From: Candidatus Poribacteria bacterium
GTDB lineage: Bacteria; Poribacteria; WGA-4E; WGA-3G
DNA length: 8,278 nt
Direction of reading: 5' to 3'
Assembly (NCBI GenBank): GCA_009835515.1
Contig: VXXH01000508.1
Coordinates: forward strand, 1-8,278
Shown here: positions 6,471 through 8,278 of the stretch, piece by piece
How positions within the stretch are numbered: position 1 is the first letter of the stretch
Layout of the letters: each line of letters opens with the position of its first letter
Position numbers and translations under genes: made by a program
The notes under the pieces: generated by a model
Told to the model about the DNA's origin: nothing
Database searches by the model: none
The model's input: only the letters and a program-made list of their open reading frames with translations

Positions 6471-6500
6471 ATCGTCTTACCTTGCTGTGTCAACGAGAAA

Positions 6501-6530
6501 ATTATAGCACAACCTACGCAAATTTGCTAA
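6501..6530 (-). promoter_or_regulatory. alr promoter with overlapping palindrome
   Basis: On the minus strand a perfect -10 TATAAT (6501-6506) is preceded by TGC, making an extended -10, and TTAGCA (6525-6530, four of six consensus bases) lies 18 bases upstream. The start would fall near 6494, about 24 nt before the alr ATG. The perfect 10-bp palindrome GCAAATTTGC (6518-6527) overlaps the -35 element and the spacer, the position expected of a repressor operator; that role is inference. Confidence 0.7.
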
Positions 6531-6549
6531 CGCTTTCGCACGCCGACTG

Positions 6550-7335
6550 TCAAATTTCCTGCTTTTGGGAGGCAGTGGTGCCACCCTGAAACCACAGAAA
6601 CAGCAGGATAAACACGATCGAATTCGCCAATAACATCGTTGAGATGGCGTTAATCTTCGGCGTGATACCAAACTTCAGCAATGAATAGATATGGACGGAC
6701 AACGTCGTATAGCCAACGCCTGCGGTAAAGAAAGTAATGACAAAATCGTCTATAGAGAGCGTGAACGCAAGCAACGCACCGCCGATAATACCGGGCGCGA
6801 TAAGCGGGAAAGTTATCCGCCAAAACGTTTGCCACTCGTTGGCACCAAGGTCACGGGCTGCCTCCTCTAAGGTGTTATCGTAACCTTGTAAACGTGCCCG
6901 TACCACAATTGTGACATACGCGATATTGAAAACACAGTGTGCAATAATCACAGAGATTAAACCGATCGGGATAGAGACTTGGACATAGAAGATTAATAAC
7001 GCAATTGCCAATACGATGTCTGGAATGATAATCGGGAGGTAGAGGCATTGCGTGAGTGCGGATCGGAAACGGAACCGGTAGCGTTCAATAGCAAGCGCGG
7101 TCGTCGTCCCGATGCAGGTTGAAATGACCGTCGCTACACCGGCTACTAAAAGGCTATTTCGGCATGCACGCCACAATGCCGCGTCCTCAAATAGTTTCGC
7201 GTACCAACCGAACGTAAACCCTTCCCAAACAGAGATCTGTTCTCCGCTATTGAACGAGAACACAACGACTCCTAAAATTGGGACGTAGAGGAAAAGATAA
7301 ACCAATCCGATGTTGACTTCAAGTATCCGTTTCAT
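6550..7335 (-). CDS. potC: Spermidine/putrescine-type ABC transporter permease, PotC-like
   Basis: 261-residue inner-membrane permease that would pair with the PotB-like protein to form the channel of a polyamine importer. It has the binding-protein-dependent permease EAA loop, EEAARDLGANEWQTFWRITFP at about 157-177, which docks to the ATPase. PotC-typical segments are FSFNSG (26-31) followed by WEGFTFGWY (37-45), FTLSIDDFVITFF (191-203) and ITPKINAIST (224-233). About six hydrophobic segments are visible, beginning at 10-28. The start ATG at 7335 has no recognisable Shine-Dalgarno; it is preceded by TCTAAAAAA and the inner arm of an inverted-repeat element. The substrate could be another cationic or small organic compound, since PotB/PotC relatives are broad. 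Neither PotA nor PotD is in the window; alr follows 79 bp downstream. Confidence 0.9.
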   Translation of the reverse strand: MKRILEVNIGLVYLFLYVPILGVVVFSFNSGEQISVWEGFTFGWYAKLFEDAALWRACRNSLLVAGVATVISTCIGTTTALAIERYRFRFRSALTQCLYLPIIIPDIVLAIALLIFYVQVSIPIGLISVIIAHCVFNIAYVTIVVRARLQGYDNTLEEAARDLGANEWQTFWRITFPLIAPGIIGGALLAFTLSIDDFVITFFTAGVGYTTLSVHIYSLLKFGITPKINAISTMLLANSIVFILLFLWFQGGTTASQKQEI

Positions 7336-7346
7336 TTTTTTAGAGT

Positions 7347-7425
7347 TATCAGTTGTCAGTGCTTGGCCAACGGAGTTGCCTTGTATCTCAGTAAATTGAC
7401 CCGGCTATATAACTGACAACTGATA
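7347..7425. repeat. 79-bp element with 14-bp perfect terminal inverted repeats, between potB and potC
   Basis: TATCAGTTGTCAGT (7347-7360) is the exact reverse complement of ACTGACAACTGATA (7412-7425), with a 51-bp interior. Each arm is itself two heptamers (ACTGACA + ACTGATA). The interior has an 8-bp palindrome TTGGCCAA (7363-7370). The right end lies one base after the potB stop codon (7427-7429) and the left end 11 bases before the potC ATG, so the element fills the gap. It resembles a MITE or a dispersed structural repeat. No target duplication is clear, although the outermost bases are TA at both ends. Confidence 0.75.
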
Positions 7426-7426
7426 C

Positions 7427-8272
7427 TTATTCTGCAGATTCACTCCCTTGCAAAGCACGAAAATACAACACAGTCCCGACCAAAACTATCCCCATTAACA
7501 TAAACGAAAGTGCAGACCCGAAGGGCCAATCTCGCGCCGTTTTGAATTGCCGTTCAATCACGTTCCCGATATAGCTCACCTTCCCGCCACCGAGCAGATC
7601 CGGCGTTAGAAACGCGCCCACTGTCGGAATAAAGACCAGCATCGACCCAGCAAGGATACCCGGCAGACTCAGCGGCACAGTTACGTGCCAAAACGCACGC
7701 CGCGGTGATGCACCTAAATCCTGTGCTGCTTCCAGCAGTGACATATCTAATTGTTCCAGTGCTGCATACAAGGGAAGTATCATAAACGGTAGGTAGCCAT
7801 AGACGAGTCCGATTTGTACCGCGAGCGGCGTATTCAATAACTCTAAGGGACCCCAGTCAGGGAACACAACCCCCAAAAAGTTGTTCAATAAACCTTCCGT
7901 GCGTAAAATCAGTATCCACGCATAAGTTCGGATGAGGAAATTCGTCCAGAACGGGACAACGACGAGCAGTAATAAGATATTCCGGTGTTTCGGTCTATAG
8001 CGTGCCAGGTAGTAAGCGAAGGGGTAACCAAGTAGCAGACAGACCGCCGTGCAAACTAACGCCGTAGACACTGACCGCCAGAGGATACCGAGATACAACC
8101 CATCAAGCAATCGTCCATAGTTTTCGAGCGTGAAATTCCATCGGACACCGCCGTATGTCCCGCGTTCCAGAAAAGTATAGATAAACACCGACACCAACGG
8201 CAGCAGAAAGAAACAGACAAGCCAAAAAACAACTGGGAAAAGGAGAATAAAGAGATGATAATTACGACGCAT
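7427..8272 (-). CDS. potB: Spermidine/putrescine-type ABC transporter permease, PotB-like
   Basis: 281-residue inner-membrane permease, partner of the PotC-like protein downstream. It begins with a hydrophobic segment (7-33), then carries FTLENYGRLLDGLY (47-60), LLGYPFAYYLAR (80-91) and VPFWTNFLIRTYAW (106-119), all characteristic of PotB. The EAA loop is EAAQDLGASPRRAFWHVTVP (181-200), and GNVIERQF with RDWPFGSALS (247-256) matches the PotB C-terminal region. Six membrane segments are expected. The ATG at 8272 fits family length, but the frame stays open for the two codons to the window edge and no ribosome site can be seen, so a slightly upstream start is not excluded. Its stop is one base from the inverted-repeat element that separates it from potC. 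A PotA-type ATPase gene would be expected just upstream, beyond the window. Confidence 0.9.
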   Translation of the reverse strand: MRRNYHLFILLFPVVFWLVCFFLLPLVSVFIYTFLERGTYGGVRWNFTLENYGRLLDGLYLGILWRSVSTALVCTAVCLLLGYPFAYYLARYRPKHRNILLLLVVVPFWTNFLIRTYAWILILRTEGLLNNFLGVVFPDWGPLELLNTPLAVQIGLVYGYLPFMILPLYAALEQLDMSLLEAAQDLGASPRRAFWHVTVPLSLPGILAGSMLVFIPTVGAFLTPDLLGGGKVSYIGNVIERQFKTARDWPFGSALSFMLMGIVLVGTVLYFRALQGSESAE

Positions 8273-8278
8273 AATCGC

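Noticed and set aside
1..8278. CRISPR array, toxin-antitoxin pair, defence island or prophage
   Set aside because: There are no spaced direct repeats beyond the two 33-bp copies, no integrase, nuclease or toxin motifs, and most genes are housekeeping or transport genes.

Overview
This window looks like part of a chromosome from an uncultured, Gram-negative-type bacterium. My best guess is a Candidatus Poribacteria-like lineage. The guess rests on a short ceramidase-fold protein without signal peptide, short GGCACG...CGTGCC repeats between genes, and paired ACTGACAACTGATA arms. It is inference from memory of such genomes, not a search, and I hold it at about 0.5. I see no phage, plasmid, transposase, CRISPR, tRNA or rRNA.

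Plus strand, 1-2878. The 3' part of dapF (diaminopimelate epimerase, cut by the window start) is followed by a 124-bp gap filled with a 33-bp tandem repeat and hairpins, then a complete dapA (4-hydroxy-tetrahydrodipicolinate synthase). These are two steps of the meso-diaminopimelate/lysine pathway. A good intrinsic terminator closes dapA. Two unrecognised small membrane proteins follow (1765-2199 and 2255-2878). They are tandem paralogues: the second aligns with the first without gaps, then carries one additional module of exactly 63 residues. This is the most original signal in the window.

Minus strand, 8278-2903, read right to left. There are two polyamine-type ABC permeases (PotB-like, PotC-like) with a 14-bp inverted-repeat element filling the gap between them. 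Next come alr (alanine racemase) with its own well-formed promoter, an ABC-2-type exporter ATPase without a visible permease, and a neutral-ceramidase-fold metal hydrolase that lacks the ceramidase nucleophile serine. The two strands converge at about 2880-2902, where a hairpin overlaps the stop codon of the second membrane protein.

How they fit together: dapF/dapA supply meso-DAP and alr supplies D-alanine, so the two strands both serve peptidoglycan precursor synthesis, although they are not co-transcribed. PotB/PotC would form the membrane channel of a spermidine/putrescine importer whose ATPase (PotA) and binding protein (PotD) must lie outside the window. Gene density is high; no gap without a gene exceeds about 150 bp.
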